Shown: positions 6,739-15,630, numbered from the stretch's first letter. The stretch: 41,774 nt of DNA from a virus (IMGVR_UViG_3300030104_006801:13785-55558), one strand, 5' to 3'. The notes: a model not told the origin generated them from the letters alone. Made by a program: numbers and translations.

Positions 6739-6758
6739 TTAATATAAATATTAGGCAA
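6739..6758 (-). promoter_or_regulatory. Possible promoter, shortened version of the shared motif
   Basis: TATATTAA lies at 6739-6746 in the 68-nt gap before the L,D-transpeptidase-like gene, as in other gaps. The TTG is only 9 nt upstream instead of 12, so this is a weaker match to TTG-N12-TATATTAA. Confidence 0.4.
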
Positions 6759-6784
6759 TAGGACAAAGAAGAAAATTTATATAT

Positions 6785-7030
6785 CTAATCTTGTAGTCTT
6801 ATTTTTAGTTTTTTAATTTTATCTAAAAATGCTTCAACAGTATAATCATTTCCTTTGTCATCTAATATGACAATATGTTCTAATACATCAGGAGCTTCTT
6901 GTATAATACGCTGAAATCTATTAAATCCTGATCCTGCCCAAAATACTTTGAAAGATTGTTCTCCTAACAAATAATTTTCATTCATTAGATCATGTTGCTT
7001 ATATTCTGATGGTAAAATAAAATATTGCAT
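6785..7030 (-). CDS. Small hypothetical protein
   Basis: 81 residues, charged, mixed alpha/beta by appearance; no membrane segment, signal or metal motif. A stretch near 52-60 (EHIVILDDKG) looks like a beta-strand and turn; the C-terminus is a lysine-rich helix. Its start overlaps the stop of the sugar dehydrogenase gene by one base (TAATG). It is thus translated at the end of the glycan operon but may not belong to it functionally. Not recognised. Confidence 0.75.
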   Translation of the reverse strand: MQYFILPSEYKQHDLMNENYLLGEQSFKVFWAGSGFNRFQRIIQEAPDVLEHIVILDDKGNDYTVEAFLDKIKKLKIRLQD

Positions 7031-7899
7031 TAGAACATTTCATCGAATGGATCGTTAGTAACAGCTCTTCCTTTAAGGTTTTCCCAATCTCTTTCTGGTC
7101 TTACTTTTAGATTTGTAGACCATACACCTACTAATGTATTTGGATGAATTCCATTTTCTTCAGCAAAGACAATCATTGCTTGTACGTCTTTTGGAAAACA
7201 TGACCCTCCAAATCCAAATTTGCCATCAGGTCCTGGCACGTTAAGATGAGTATGTCCTATTCTTCCATCTCTTACAAATCCTTCTACAGCCATATTCCAA
7301 TCAACACCACATTTATCTGCAATAAGTTTCATTTCATTCATAAAAGATACTTTTGTTGCAAAGAAACAATTATTCATATATTTAATCATTTCAGCTGTTG
7401 CAAAATTAGTTTCTATACATGGAACCGAATCTCCAAACCTCCATTTATATAATGCTGCTACTCTAGATGTATCTTTTGGATCTCCTCCTAATATAAATCT
7501 AGCTTGATTTATAAAATCAAATTTTGCAGATCTTTCAGTTAAGAATTCTGGATTAAATACTAATGGTAGTTTAGGAAATTTATTTTGTAACTTTTGAGTT
7601 GTACCTGGAGTTACTGTTGATCGTATTAATATAATAGCATCATTTCTATATACATTATTAATATTATCTAATGCTGTTTCTAATATACCTAAATGCATAC
7701 TTCCGTCAGGATTGGAAGGTGTTGGTACAGATACAAATATTACATCTGAATTATTAACTGTTTCTTCTAATGTATGAGTGCTTTTTTTAGGATCTACATC
7801 GTAACTTCTTACTTCTGCATCACATCCTACATTTGGCGAAAATCCAAATTCTACCGCAGAACCTACAAATCCTTTTCCTATTATTCCTATTTTTTTCAT
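7030..7899 (-). CDS. UDP-glucose/GDP-mannose dehydrogenase family, short form
   Basis: 289 residues. The N-terminal Rossmann fold has GIIGKGFVGSAV (G-x-G-x-x-G, residues 5-16), followed by VSVPTPSNPDG and an RSTVTPGTT segment. The central domain has the conserved Lys173 (MIKYMNN) and the catalytic cysteine Cys234 in GGSCFPKD. These enzymes oxidise C6 of a nucleotide hexose to a uronic acid with two NAD+. Family members are usually about 390-450 residues. This protein stops about 50 residues after the cysteine and lacks the C-terminal substrate-binding domain, so its activity or substrate may differ. The frame ends cleanly with overlapping neighbours; there is no sign of a frameshift. It overlaps the epimerase gene by 4 nt. 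Confidence 0.85.
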   Translation of the reverse strand: MKKIGIIGKGFVGSAVEFGFSPNVGCDAEVRSYDVDPKKSTHTLEETVNNSDVIFVSVPTPSNPDGSMHLGILETALDNINNVYRNDAIILIRSTVTPGTTQKLQNKFPKLPLVFNPEFLTERSAKFDFINQARFILGGDPKDTSRVAALYKWRFGDSVPCIETNFATAEMIKYMNNCFFATKVSFMNEMKLIADKCGVDWNMAVEGFVRDGRIGHTHLNVPGPDGKFGFGGSCFPKDVQAMIVFAEENGIHPNTLVGVWSTNLKVRPERDWENLKGRAVTNDPFDEMF

Positions 7900-8801
7900 T
7901 TATTAAATTCTTTCATATAATTTGTAATCCATTTTTTTAGATTTCCACTAGGCTTCCAATCTAATTCTAAATCTATTTTAGCTGTACAAGCTAAAGTTTC
8001 AAATGGTTCTATCACTTTATTACCATAACTTTTCTCACCACCCATCATATCAACTAATTCATTAACAGATACATTTTCACCATTACCTACATTATAAACT
8101 TCACCATTAAATTCTTTTAAGGATTTCGCACATGTTATATTGGCTTTAACTACATCTCCTACATATGTATAATCTCTTCGCTGATTTCCATCATTGTTAA
8201 TAGTACATGGTCTACCTTCTTTAATTTGAGTTGCAAATATTGGAATAGCTAATCTATATGCTCCATCTAATGCCATTCTATCTCCATATACATTAAAGTA
8301 TCTTAAACATACAGTATCAATATCATATAATGTACTAAATAACTTACAATATTGTTCTCCAATTAATTTATGTAATGCATAAGGAGATATAGGATTCAAT
8401 TTATGTTCTTCTGAAGTAGGAACTTTTGCGTCTCCATATACTGAACTTGATGAACTGAACACAAACTTTTTAACTCCTGCATCAGATGCTGCTACTAATA
8501 AATTATGAGTTCCTGTCACATTCGCGTCATGATAAGGAAGCGGCTGTTCAATTGATGGTTGTACTCTTGCTAATGCAGCTAAATGGAATACCGCATCAAC
8601 TCCTTTCATGAAATCAGTAAGTTCATCTACATCTACTGTTGATATATCTTGTTTCCAACAGTATGCTGCTGGATTAACATTTTCTACTTTACCTGTTGAG
8701 AAATCGTCTATGATAGTTACTTGAACTCCCATATTAATTAATTCATTTACTATGTGAGAGCCTATAAATCCTGCTCCTCCTGTTACTATTGCTTTTTGCA
8801 T
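7896..8801 (-). CDS. NAD-dependent sugar epimerase (GalE/uronate epimerase type)
   Basis: 301 residues, an extended short-chain dehydrogenase. It shows the NAD-binding GGAGFIGSH (8-16), the acidic IIDDFSTG, the HLAAL strand, the serine cluster SSSSSVYG near 116-123 and the catalytic pair Y141-x3-K145 (YALHK). The length and motifs fit UDP-glucose 4-epimerase and UDP-glucuronate epimerase relatives. Directly downstream is the short UDP-glucose-dehydrogenase homologue, so the pair could make a uronic acid and its C4 epimer. The exact substrate cannot be read from the sequence. It overlaps the preceding glycosyltransferase gene by 16 nt. Confidence 0.87.
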   Translation of the reverse strand: MQKAIVTGGAGFIGSHIVNELINMGVQVTIIDDFSTGKVENVNPAAYCWKQDISTVDVDELTDFMKGVDAVFHLAALARVQPSIEQPLPYHDANVTGTHNLLVAASDAGVKKFVFSSSSSVYGDAKVPTSEEHKLNPISPYALHKLIGEQYCKLFSTLYDIDTVCLRYFNVYGDRMALDGAYRLAIPIFATQIKEGRPCTINNDGNQRRDYTYVGDVVKANITCAKSLKEFNGEVYNVGNGENVSVNELVDMMGGEKSYGNKVIEPFETLACTAKIDLELDWKPSGNLKKWITNYMKEFNK

Positions 8802-10042
8802 ATTATTAATTCCTTTTCTGTTGTTATTAAATTATTTATTGTTACTGTTAAATTACCCAGTTCAAAACTACCTACTTCTCCACTATCTTTTAATATTTCA
8901 GATAATTTTTGTATATATTCAAAATCTGTATTATTAAATTTATATTTATCAACTTCAATCAGTATACTATTTTGTTTTTCATTATTAAATGGTAATACTC
9001 TTTCTGATAGATTAAATGATGTTGTTCTTTGATCTGTCGAAATATAATGTTTTCTTAAGTTACTATCACAATATATGTTACTACACCATGGTTCTAGTAT
9101 TCTTAACATCTTAATATCATTATGTACTAAAATAATACCAACATCATATTTTGGTGGAATGATTGGTTTTAAATATTCATCATGGTTACAAAAATGTCCC
9201 CATTTTCTAATAAACTCTCTTGTTGATTTTTGATTTTGTTTTAACCATTCATCTGTTTCTCGATTCTTCATAAACACCTGGCCATCTGGATTTCTTTTTG
9301 CTCCGTCTGCAAACCTAGAACCTCTACATGTCATGTGATAAACACAACCTTTCCATGTTTGAATAAACTTTACTCCGTTTAGCTGAAACCTATTAAATAT
9401 ATCTGTATCTTCCTTTGATTGTGGAGCAAATAAAGAGTCATGGCCTCCTATTTCTTGAAAATCTTTTTTCCAAAATGCCCATGGAGCAAATATACCTTCT
9501 GTAGTTTTAGTTGATTGTTTTGGAATTTCTCTTGTAACCCATTCTAATAAACTCTCTTCATCAAATTCTTCAGGTTCTATACCAAAATCCATTATTATTT
9601 TTTCAGGACCTGGTGGATGTAATGGTGGTTCTATTCTTGTTAATGAAACAATTGTTTTGGCTTTTCCAATATTGTTATATATTGTATCTCCAGTAATAAC
9701 ATTTTTCATATACATATGTTCTTCAATTGAATCTAGAGCTCCTGGGCATAGATACATATCAGCATGATATATCATACATAAATCATGACTAGCTAATTCA
9801 TTTACTAACCTGTCATACAATATTGTATGTCCTAACCTTGTTGGTCCATTGTTTCTAATTGCTTTAAAATTAGAATCTTCTTTCATCATTTTTTGGCACC
9901 AATCCCAAGTACCATCATTTGAATAATCATCAGCAACGCATATCTCTACTTCATGTTCTCCTTGATTTTTTCTTATAGAATTATAAGACCATTTAAGATA
10001 CTTAAGATTATTTCTTCCTGGTTGTATTAAACTTATTTTCAT
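8786..10042 (-). CDS. GT2-family (GT-A) glycosyltransferase
   Basis: 418 residues. The N-terminal GT-A domain starts SLIQPGRNN and contains EICVADDYSNDGT (33-45), the nucleotide-binding part of family 2. HADM at 93-96 takes the place of the metal-binding D-x-D (H-A-D). Residues to about 270 complete the domain, with an FWKKDFQEIGGHD acceptor-side segment. Residues 280-418 are an additional domain, ending in a beta-rich stretch, that I do not recognise. The gene lies between a cytidylyltransferase and an epimerase (4- and 16-nt overlaps). Donor and acceptor are unknown. Cytoplasmic; no membrane segments. Confidence 0.82.
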   Translation of the reverse strand: MKISLIQPGRNNLKYLKWSYNSIRKNQGEHEVEICVADDYSNDGTWDWCQKMMKEDSNFKAIRNNGPTRLGHTILYDRLVNELASHDLCMIYHADMYLCPGALDSIEEHMYMKNVITGDTIYNNIGKAKTIVSLTRIEPPLHPPGPEKIIMDFGIEPEEFDEESLLEWVTREIPKQSTKTTEGIFAPWAFWKKDFQEIGGHDSLFAPQSKEDTDIFNRFQLNGVKFIQTWKGCVYHMTCRGSRFADGAKRNPDGQVFMKNRETDEWLKQNQKSTREFIRKWGHFCNHDEYLKPIIPPKYDVGIILVHNDIKMLRILEPWCSNIYCDSNLRKHYISTDQRTTSFNLSERVLPFNNEKQNSILIEVDKYKFNNTDFEYIQKLSEILKDSGEVGSFELGNLTVTINNLITTEKELIICKKQ

Positions 10043-10470
10043 ATTTGTTTTAGTATATCTGGGTTTTGTTTTATAGTTTGCTTAGTGATTAAATCTTTCA
10101 AACGAGTTGTTGACCAATCATGAGATCTAGTTGTATATATAACTTTAGGTGGAAGGTCATCTCCTGTAAATGGTTTACCTATATAATCTTCACCTAAAAT
10201 TCTAATATCTGGTTTGAGCCATTCAATTAATTTGTATAATTCTTCTTCTGTTTGATATACATATACCTCATCTACATATTTTATAGACGTTAGTGTTTTA
10301 TATCTTTCATGTAATGAAATAACAGGTTTATATTTTGTGAATCTTGTTAATGATGGATCTCTTTGTAAAAATACTACAAATTTATCACAATGTCTTTTTG
10401 CTTCTTCAAATGTGTAAATATAACCTGGATGTAACAAATCAAAATTTCCTGCTGTAAATCCTACTTTCAT
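10039..10470 (-). CDS. Cytidylyltransferase-like nucleotidyltransferase with altered HxGH motif
   Basis: 143 residues, the length of TagD/GCT-type glycerol-3-phosphate cytidylyltransferases and of the adenylyltransferase domain of HldE. It starts VGFTAGNFDLLHPGYIYT, the right place for the HxGH signature. The residues are H14-P-G-Y17, so tyrosine replaces the second histidine, which normally stabilises the transition state. The second signature, R-x-x-x-x-STT, is present as RSHDWSTTRLKD (115-126), and ILGEDY is the usual central strand. The enzyme would couple CTP or ATP to a phosphorylated sugar or polyol for the glycan pathway, if the tyrosine is tolerated. It overlaps the GT2 gene by 4 nt and follows the previous gene by 9 nt. 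Confidence 0.82.
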   Translation of the reverse strand: MKVGFTAGNFDLLHPGYIYTFEEAKRHCDKFVVFLQRDPSLTRFTKYKPVISLHERYKTLTSIKYVDEVYVYQTEEELYKLIEWLKPDIRILGEDYIGKPFTGDDLPPKVIYTTRSHDWSTTRLKDLITKQTIKQNPDILKQI

Positions 10471-10479
10471 AATTTCTTC

Positions 10480-11454
10480 CTATTTTAATACTTGTTTTAT
10501 TTTATTTAAAAAATTCTTATAACCATTATTCATATCAATACTATCTTTATCTACTACTGGATGCAAATTAGGATTAATCATAAAATGATAATTTTTTATA
10601 TTTTTATTTCCTTTTGAATCTTTCCAAAAACATTTCCTATTAATTTCTGTCAATGTTCCGCCATAATATGCAACTGTTGGTTTTCTAAAAAAACATGGAA
10701 ATAATGTAGACCCTCCTCCCATAGTTATAAATCCAAATGCATTTGTAAATAAATTCAACTGTACTTCATTGTATGTCATGTCTGCATGTTCTGTGACTAT
10801 ATCATTTAGTAAATATACATTTTTATAATGTGTTGTTAAGTCATAATCATCCATTATACCTATACCATCTATATTAGCAACTAAATTTTCTTTACGGTTA
10901 AGAGTATTTACTTCATTTTGATCTAATGGAAATTCTGTATTATTTGGTCTTTTATAAACAACTATATAACCTTTATCTGTTGCCCAATTAAAAATATTAT
11001 ATAAACACTGGATATCAAAATATCCAACAGGTGGCTTTCCATGTTCCCAATTATATCGATTTGAAACAACAATAAATGGTTTTTCAAATTTAAAAACATC
11101 ATTTTTAAATTGCATATTATAGTCAGGCAATTTCCATTTGGTATAATCTAATATTCCACAACCTCTTTCTACAGATGCAAATTCTTCCCATTCAGGCCAT
11201 TCTTCTTTATATAATTCTGCATTTCCTTTAAAGCCATATATCCAGTTGTTAGGTATTGCATCCATTCCTGCTGCTGAATTATCTACTGTACGATACTCAT
11301 ATTTTTCTTCTACATTATCACAAAAATAATAAAATGGTTTCATGCCTTTTGTAGTAACAACCTTTTCTAATTTTCCTTGTTGATGTAGCCAGTATGCATA
11401 TGGAACTACCAATGTTAATTCAATTCCAAATTCTGGGTTTGTATCTACTATCAT
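10480..11454 (-). CDS. Putative GT-B-like glycosyltransferase, family unclear
   Basis: 324 residues. The C-terminal half includes NAFGFITMGGGSTLFPCFF and RKPTVAYYGG (about 240-272). A glycine-rich loop with a conserved serine, followed by 'pick a sugar donor' type strands, is seen in GT-B enzymes such as fucosyltransferase- and heptosyltransferase-like proteins. The middle has a FIVVSNRYNWEHG strand-loop at the likely domain start. The 617-aa protein at 22486 has a similar second half. The assignment rests on this resemblance and on neighbours. It starts 3 nt after the CapF-like gene. Confidence 0.6.
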   Translation of the reverse strand: MIVDTNPEFGIELTLVVPYAYWLHQQGKLEKVVTTKGMKPFYYFCDNVEEKYEYRTVDNSAAGMDAIPNNWIYGFKGNAELYKEEWPEWEEFASVERGCGILDYTKWKLPDYNMQFKNDVFKFEKPFIVVSNRYNWEHGKPPVGYFDIQCLYNIFNWATDKGYIVVYKRPNNTEFPLDQNEVNTLNRKENLVANIDGIGIMDDYDLTTHYKNVYLLNDIVTEHADMTYNEVQLNLFTNAFGFITMGGGSTLFPCFFRKPTVAYYGGTLTEINRKCFWKDSKGNKNIKNYHFMINPNLHPVVDKDSIDMNNGYKNFLNKIKQVLK

Positions 11455-11457
11455 AAT

Positions 11458-12525
11458 CTAAACTTTCTCAAAATATGTATCAGGGTTGCTAATATCAAAT
11501 ATTTCATTTACCCAAAATACACATATTAAATCTTCATCGCCTATATTTGTAATGTTATGAGTATATAGTATTGGCATATCTACTACTTCATTATCATGTA
11601 TAATATAATGAATTTTCTCCAAATCTCCAACCTTTCTCATAGATATTTTAGCTTTTCCTTTTAACACGCAAAATCGTTCTACCTTACCAAAATGAAAATG
11701 ATCTCCTCTGGTAATACCAGGCTTAGTCGTTGAATAAAATACTTGAGTTTCACTTCCTTTTCCTTTAACTAATTCAACTAAATCACCACGATCGTCTGAA
11801 TGTTTTTTAAACTTAAAATTAGGTGTTGTGAATCCTCTGTATGTATTAAATAAATTTTTCTCGAATTCGGTATTTAACTTAGGTATTATTCCTTGAGAAT
11901 AATCATTATGAAATCTTTTTAATAAATAATATGTGTCACTGACAATAACATTTGTAATATTATAGTCTGTAGTTTGATTATCTAATACTTTTGCAACATC
12001 GTATACATAACTTAATGGCACTGTGGCATTATTATAATTACATTTAATATCATTTACTATATTATAGCAAAACGTATTTATGAATGAATTATAATTTGGT
12101 TTTCCAAATGGTCCAAATATATTTGGTATCTTATATGATTCAAATTTAGTATTTTTTTCTTTACAATAGTTTTTAAGGATCTTACCTGCTTCAATTTTTG
12201 AATCTCCATAATCATTATTATTGTCTTCTTGAGTAGATGATGTAAATTTTATATCAATTGATATACCATGTACATGCAATGCAGATACTAATTCTTCTGC
12301 TAATGTTACATTACCATGGTATGCATTGTTCTGTAACAGCATATTTTTGCTCATATCTTTATTTATACCAGCACAATGAATTAATAAATCACAATCCTTA
12401 AGCAAAGATATGTTATCTAAATAATTTCTTCCTAATTTAATTACATCATGTTCTTTAATCCATCTGTAGTATTGAGTTAGATGATATCCTAAAAATCCTG
12501 TTTCTCCTGTTATAGCTATTTTCAT
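11458..12525 (-). CDS. capF: CapF-like bifunctional reductase/epimerase (SDR plus cupin)
   Basis: 355 residues when started at the ATG at 12525, two bases past the end of the CapE-like gene. A longer frame adds nine residues but overlaps that gene, and the Rossmann start MKIAITGETGFLG argues for the shorter form. Residues 1-230 are a short-chain dehydrogenase (G-x-x-G-x-x-G at 7-13, Y106-x3-K110). Residues about 240-355 are a cupin with metal ligands H276, H278 and E283 in GDHFHFGKVERF. This two-domain order and the length (Staphylococcus CapF is about 370) identify the CapF/WbjC family. It epimerises and reduces the CapE product to UDP-N-acetyl-6-deoxy-L-talosamine on the way to UDP-L-FucNAc. 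Confidence 0.85.
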   Translation of the reverse strand: MKIAITGETGFLGYHLTQYYRWIKEHDVIKLGRNYLDNISLLKDCDLLIHCAGINKDMSKNMLLQNNAYHGNVTLAEELVSALHVHGISIDIKFTSSTQEDNNNDYGDSKIEAGKILKNYCKEKNTKFESYKIPNIFGPFGKPNYNSFINTFCYNIVNDIKCNYNNATVPLSYVYDVAKVLDNQTTDYNITNVIVSDTYYLLKRFHNDYSQGIIPKLNTEFEKNLFNTYRGFTTPNFKFKKHSDDRGDLVELVKGKGSETQVFYSTTKPGITRGDHFHFGKVERFCVLKGKAKISMRKVGDLEKIHYIIHDNEVVDMPILYTHNITNIGDEDLICVFWVNEIFDISNPDTYFEKV

Positions 12526-12526
12526 A

Positions 12527-13510
12527 TTATTTCTTATTAAGAACACCTGCATTAGTTAAAAATTGATCTGTTTCTTCTGACTTCATTAAGCTTTTATCTG
12601 AACTAAAAGTCCAACTTTTATCTGATATTATTTTATCTGTAATCATATAATATCCTTCTATATCAAGATCAGCTGTAATTTTTGTTACCTGTTCAGTTCG
12701 AAATGATTCTGGTTCACTTATCATAGCTTCATGAAGTTTTTCTCCTGGACGGATTCCTATATATTTTAATTTTATGTCTTTATGTCCATATGATTTACCC
12801 AATGATTTAGCTATATCAGTTACTTTTAATGCTTTGATTATTGGTATTACAATTTTTCCGTGTGATGTCGGATGACTATAACTCCATTCTATTAAATTGA
12901 CTGCATCTTCTAATGTTAAAAGAAATCTTGTCATATCTTTATGTGTAATTGGAAGTTCTGTAGCGCCGTTTTCTAATAATTGTTTGAAGAATGGAATGAC
13001 AGATCCTGTTGATTCTAATACATTTCCATACCTACATAAACATACTTTAATATCTGTTTGCTTATTTGCAAAATCTACATACAATCTTTCTGAAATTGCT
13101 TTACATTGGCCATATACATTAATAGGCGCACATGCTTTATCAGTTGATATAAACATCAATGTTTCTATTTGATGATTACATACTGTGATGCAATCAATTA
13201 AATTTTTATGTCCTATAATATTTGTTTTTACACTTTCATATGGATTAGATTCACATACTGGAACATGTTTTAATGCGGCTGTATTGATAACAACTTCAGG
13301 TTTATATTCGTTTAAAGCTTGTAGTAATGAATCTTTATCTTTTACGTCTCCGATATCATACTCTACATCTGGAAATTCTCTTTGCATGTTAACATGTTTA
13401 TGCTCATCACGCGATAATATAATAATTTTGTTATTTTGATGATACCTATGAGTTAATGTCCTACCCAAAGCTCCTGTTCCGCCTATAATTAATATTGTTT
13501 TATTTATCAT
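12527..13510 (-). CDS. capE: CapE-like UDP-GlcNAc 4,6-dehydratase/5-epimerase
   Basis: 327 residues, an extended SDR of the CapD/CapE/FlaA1 group. It shows GGTGALGR at 10-17, NTAALKHVPVCE (76-87), a family hallmark, STDKA at 122-126, Y133-x3-K137 (YGQCK) and RPGEKLHE near 255. These enzymes convert UDP-GlcNAc to a 4-keto-6-deoxy sugar; the CapE/WbjB branch also inverts C5 to the L-arabino form. The CapF-like gene immediately downstream makes the CapE reading the most likely one. The third enzyme of that pathway (CapG, a UDP-GlcNAc-2-epimerase relative) is not in this window. Confidence 0.86.
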   Translation of the reverse strand: MINKTILIIGGTGALGRTLTHRYHQNNKIIILSRDEHKHVNMQREFPDVEYDIGDVKDKDSLLQALNEYKPEVVINTAALKHVPVCESNPYESVKTNIIGHKNLIDCITVCNHQIETLMFISTDKACAPINVYGQCKAISERLYVDFANKQTDIKVCLCRYGNVLESTGSVIPFFKQLLENGATELPITHKDMTRFLLTLEDAVNLIEWSYSHPTSHGKIVIPIIKALKVTDIAKSLGKSYGHKDIKLKYIGIRPGEKLHEAMISEPESFRTEQVTKITADLDIEGYYMITDKIISDKSWTFSSDKSLMKSEETDQFLTNAGVLNKK

Positions 13511-13511
13511 A

Positions 13512-14477
13512 CTAATATGTCTTTTTAATTGTTTTTAAAAATTCTTCTTTTGAAAAATGTACATCAATCATCTGTTTAGCATATTCTGATGTATGATTAT
13601 AGAATTCTTTATCTGATGATAACTGTTTAGTTAGCTTTAGTGCTTTCTCTAAATCTAAATATTCTACACATAAATCAGGATACAAAAGAGATTGCGTTTC
13701 TGCTCTACCATCACCAATGCATGGAATTCCATGATATGCACAATTTAATGGAAATGTTCCTGCTCCAATTATTGGTACTAAAAAATATGCATATCGGTAT
13801 TGAGAAAGATTTTCCATCCATTCTTTCCACATCATATAATCTAAATAATTTACTCCAACATTGTCAGCCATGTCCCAAGAATCTTTTGGCATTCTACTAT
13901 TACCCATAGGAGGTATATCAATTGTACAATTTGTATGATGAGCGATACAAGTTTGTACAAATCCATGATATTCAATTGTATATGGTCCTGGTAGTATAAC
14001 TTTATCCTGTTTAGATTTAAAATTATTTTTATCTAACACAGAATCATCTAATACAGAACGTAAGATTCCAAAATTATTATCTGGAAATAGGCCTTTTAAA
14101 TATTTGATATCATATGTATTCTGTGTATATATTTTATCAGATGCTTGAAATTGTAAATATATCCATACCTGTATTGCAACACTATAATGATTCCAGAATG
14201 TTGTTTCTCCTTCCTGTATACAGTAAACTTTATCAAATTTAGTTTTTAGATTTGAAATAAGATCTTGATGATGTTGCATTAAAAAATGTACAGCTTTTAA
14301 TCCTTTTGGAATTATCAACCAACATGTTCCTCGATAAACTTTATCTTCTTTCAATACTTTAAAAAGATTTATATGGTATGAGTCTAAATATTTTATCCAA
14401 GTTTCAGCTGCACGTAGATTTGTATGTTCTTTTGGAACCTTACCTTCAAAACCTAATTCTGTTATAAAATAATTCAT
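13512..14477 (-). CDS. Putative GT-B-like glycosyltransferase
   Basis: 321 residues. The C-terminal third reads AYFLVPIIGAGTFPLNCAY, then GIPCIGDGRAETQSLLYPDL and a VEYLDLEKALKL tail. This is the layout of the GT-B donor-binding half: a strand, a conserved 'choose the right site' loop, then a boundary helix with surveillance of sequential residues. The N-terminal part contains the WLIIPKGLKAVHFLMQHH region. I cannot place it in a CAZy family. It lies between CapE and WbqC (one-base gap and 4-nt overlap), so a role in the same glycan is likely. Confidence 0.6.
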   Translation of the reverse strand: MNYFITELGFEGKVPKEHTNLRAAETWIKYLDSYHINLFKVLKEDKVYRGTCWLIIPKGLKAVHFLMQHHQDLISNLKTKFDKVYCIQEGETTFWNHYSVAIQVWIYLQFQASDKIYTQNTYDIKYLKGLFPDNNFGILRSVLDDSVLDKNNFKSKQDKVILPGPYTIEYHGFVQTCIAHHTNCTIDIPPMGNSRMPKDSWDMADNVGVNYLDYMMWKEWMENLSQYRYAYFLVPIIGAGTFPLNCAYHGIPCIGDGRAETQSLLYPDLCVEYLDLEKALKLTKQLSSDKEFYNHTSEYAKQMIDVHFSKEEFLKTIKKTY

Positions 14478-15040
14478 TGTGCTATTACTGATTCATAGTT
14501 TGTAATTGGTGCATTAAAATATTCTAATTTAATGTCTGTAAATAAATCTTCTTCTAAATAATCTTTTCCGCCATTACCACTTATATATGTGTCTGCATTT
14601 AAAAATTTACATATATCAATCAATCGAGTAGTTCCTTTTGAATGAATATACATTGCACTACTATATATTAACGGCGTTTTAATATTTAATTTATCCATTC
14701 CCCATTTTATAGAATCCATGTTAACTTTTATTAAATTTGAATGGTTATATATGTTAGATAAATCAATAGAAAAATTTTGTTTTATTTTCTTTAATGTTTT
14801 CTTTTTCCATGCACCATCAGTTATTTTTACATCACATATAAGTTTTTTATGAGCATCTTTTTCTACTTGAACTCCAAAAAATTCTTCAACTCCATTTTTA
14901 TTTACAAATTTATTTCTATTTTGCCAATTATTTTTTTTGTACTGTACATCATCTAATATAACAAATACGTCAGCTGCTTTCATTTTTTCAAAAAATCCCA
15001 TGTATGGAAAATGTTCTGGTTGATGTATTGCTACTTTCAT
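14474..15040 (-). CDS. WbqC-like family protein
   Basis: 188 residues. It starts with the family signature IHQPEHFPYMGFF, followed by the MKAADVFVILDDVQYKKNNW segment and QNRNKF, all typical of WbqC-like proteins of O-antigen and capsule clusters. Their biochemical role is not settled. Family members are usually around 220-240 residues. This one ends at NAPITNYESVIAQ and lacks the usual final segment, so it is slightly short, though the frame is intact. It overlaps both neighbours by 4 nt. Confidence 0.85.
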   Translation of the reverse strand: MKVAIHQPEHFPYMGFFEKMKAADVFVILDDVQYKKNNWQNRNKFVNKNGVEEFFGVQVEKDAHKKLICDVKITDGAWKKKTLKKIKQNFSIDLSNIYNHSNLIKVNMDSIKWGMDKLNIKTPLIYSSAMYIHSKGTTRLIDICKFLNADTYISGNGGKDYLEEDLFTDIKLEYFNAPITNYESVIAQ

Positions 15041-15630
15041 TTTCTTTCTAACTCCATTCCTATATAATAAAGATAATCAACATCGTTATGATATTCTCTA
15101 CATATTGTATGATAATTAATTGTTTTAAATCCTACATCATGAAATAAATTTATATAAAAATGTTTAACAAATGCTTTACTTAACTCACTAGTTTCTTGTA
15201 ATCCATAAAATTTATTTCTGCGGTCTGACCAATTTTTAAAATTGCTGTAATTAAATGGTTTTAATACCACATTAAAAATAATAAAACTTTTATCTTTTAA
15301 TACATTTCCAACATTATGTATAAAATCAAAATGTTCGCAATATTGATTATCTTTTCCATAACAATTTAACCCATTATCCACTACTAGTAAATCAAACTTA
15401 GTATAATCAGTTGTGTTTATAAATTCAATCGAATCTCTGCAATGTACTGTGGCATTAGGTAATGTTTCTTTTAACTTTTTTATAAAGTTAGGTTCTATAT
15501 CCCAAGCTTCAATAGACTTTACTTTTGAATCTAATTCATATGATTGCCAATCACCTTCGCGTGCAAATATATCTAATGCATCACATTCATTTAAATTAGG
15601 AACTTTGGTTAAGATGTATTCAAAATTCAT
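15037..15630 (-). CDS. Class I SAM-dependent methyltransferase-like protein
   Basis: 197 residues. The pattern fits a class I methyltransferase: motif I region ALDIFAREGDWQSYEL (18-33), an acidic strand end IEAWDIEP (40-47), a CRDSIEFI motif (68-75), and the motif IV strand FDLLVVDNGLNCYG (79-92). Motif I has A-R-E-G-D in place of a glycine-rich loop, so cofactor binding is less certain than in textbook cases. It lies between PIG-L deacetylase and WbqC with 4-nt overlaps. Sugar O- or N-methylation is the likely job. Confidence 0.7.
   Translation of the reverse strand: MNFEYILTKVPNLNECDALDIFAREGDWQSYELDSKVKSIEAWDIEPNFIKKLKETLPNATVHCRDSIEFINTTDYTKFDLLVVDNGLNCYGKDNQYCEHFDFIHNVGNVLKDKSFIIFNVVLKPFNYSNFKNWSDRRNKFYGLQETSELSKAFVKHFYINLFHDVGFKTINYHTICREYHNDVDYLYYIGMELERK

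Noticed and set aside
6743-6750. TATAAATA on the plus strand, identical to the T4 late promoter core (also at 31381-31388)
   Set aside because: It points right, where no plus-strand gene exists, and it overlaps the minus-strand TATATTAA boxes, so it is probably a by-product of that AT-rich element. Antisense transcription cannot be excluded.
6717-6784. Rho-independent terminators in the gaps at 6717, 16278, 22427, 31348, 33121 and 40373
   Set aside because: No GC-rich hairpin followed by a T-run was found on the minus strand in these gaps.
12526-12552. Longer start of the CapF-like gene
   Set aside because: The extra nine residues overlap the CapE-like gene and precede the Rossmann strand that normally begins the protein.
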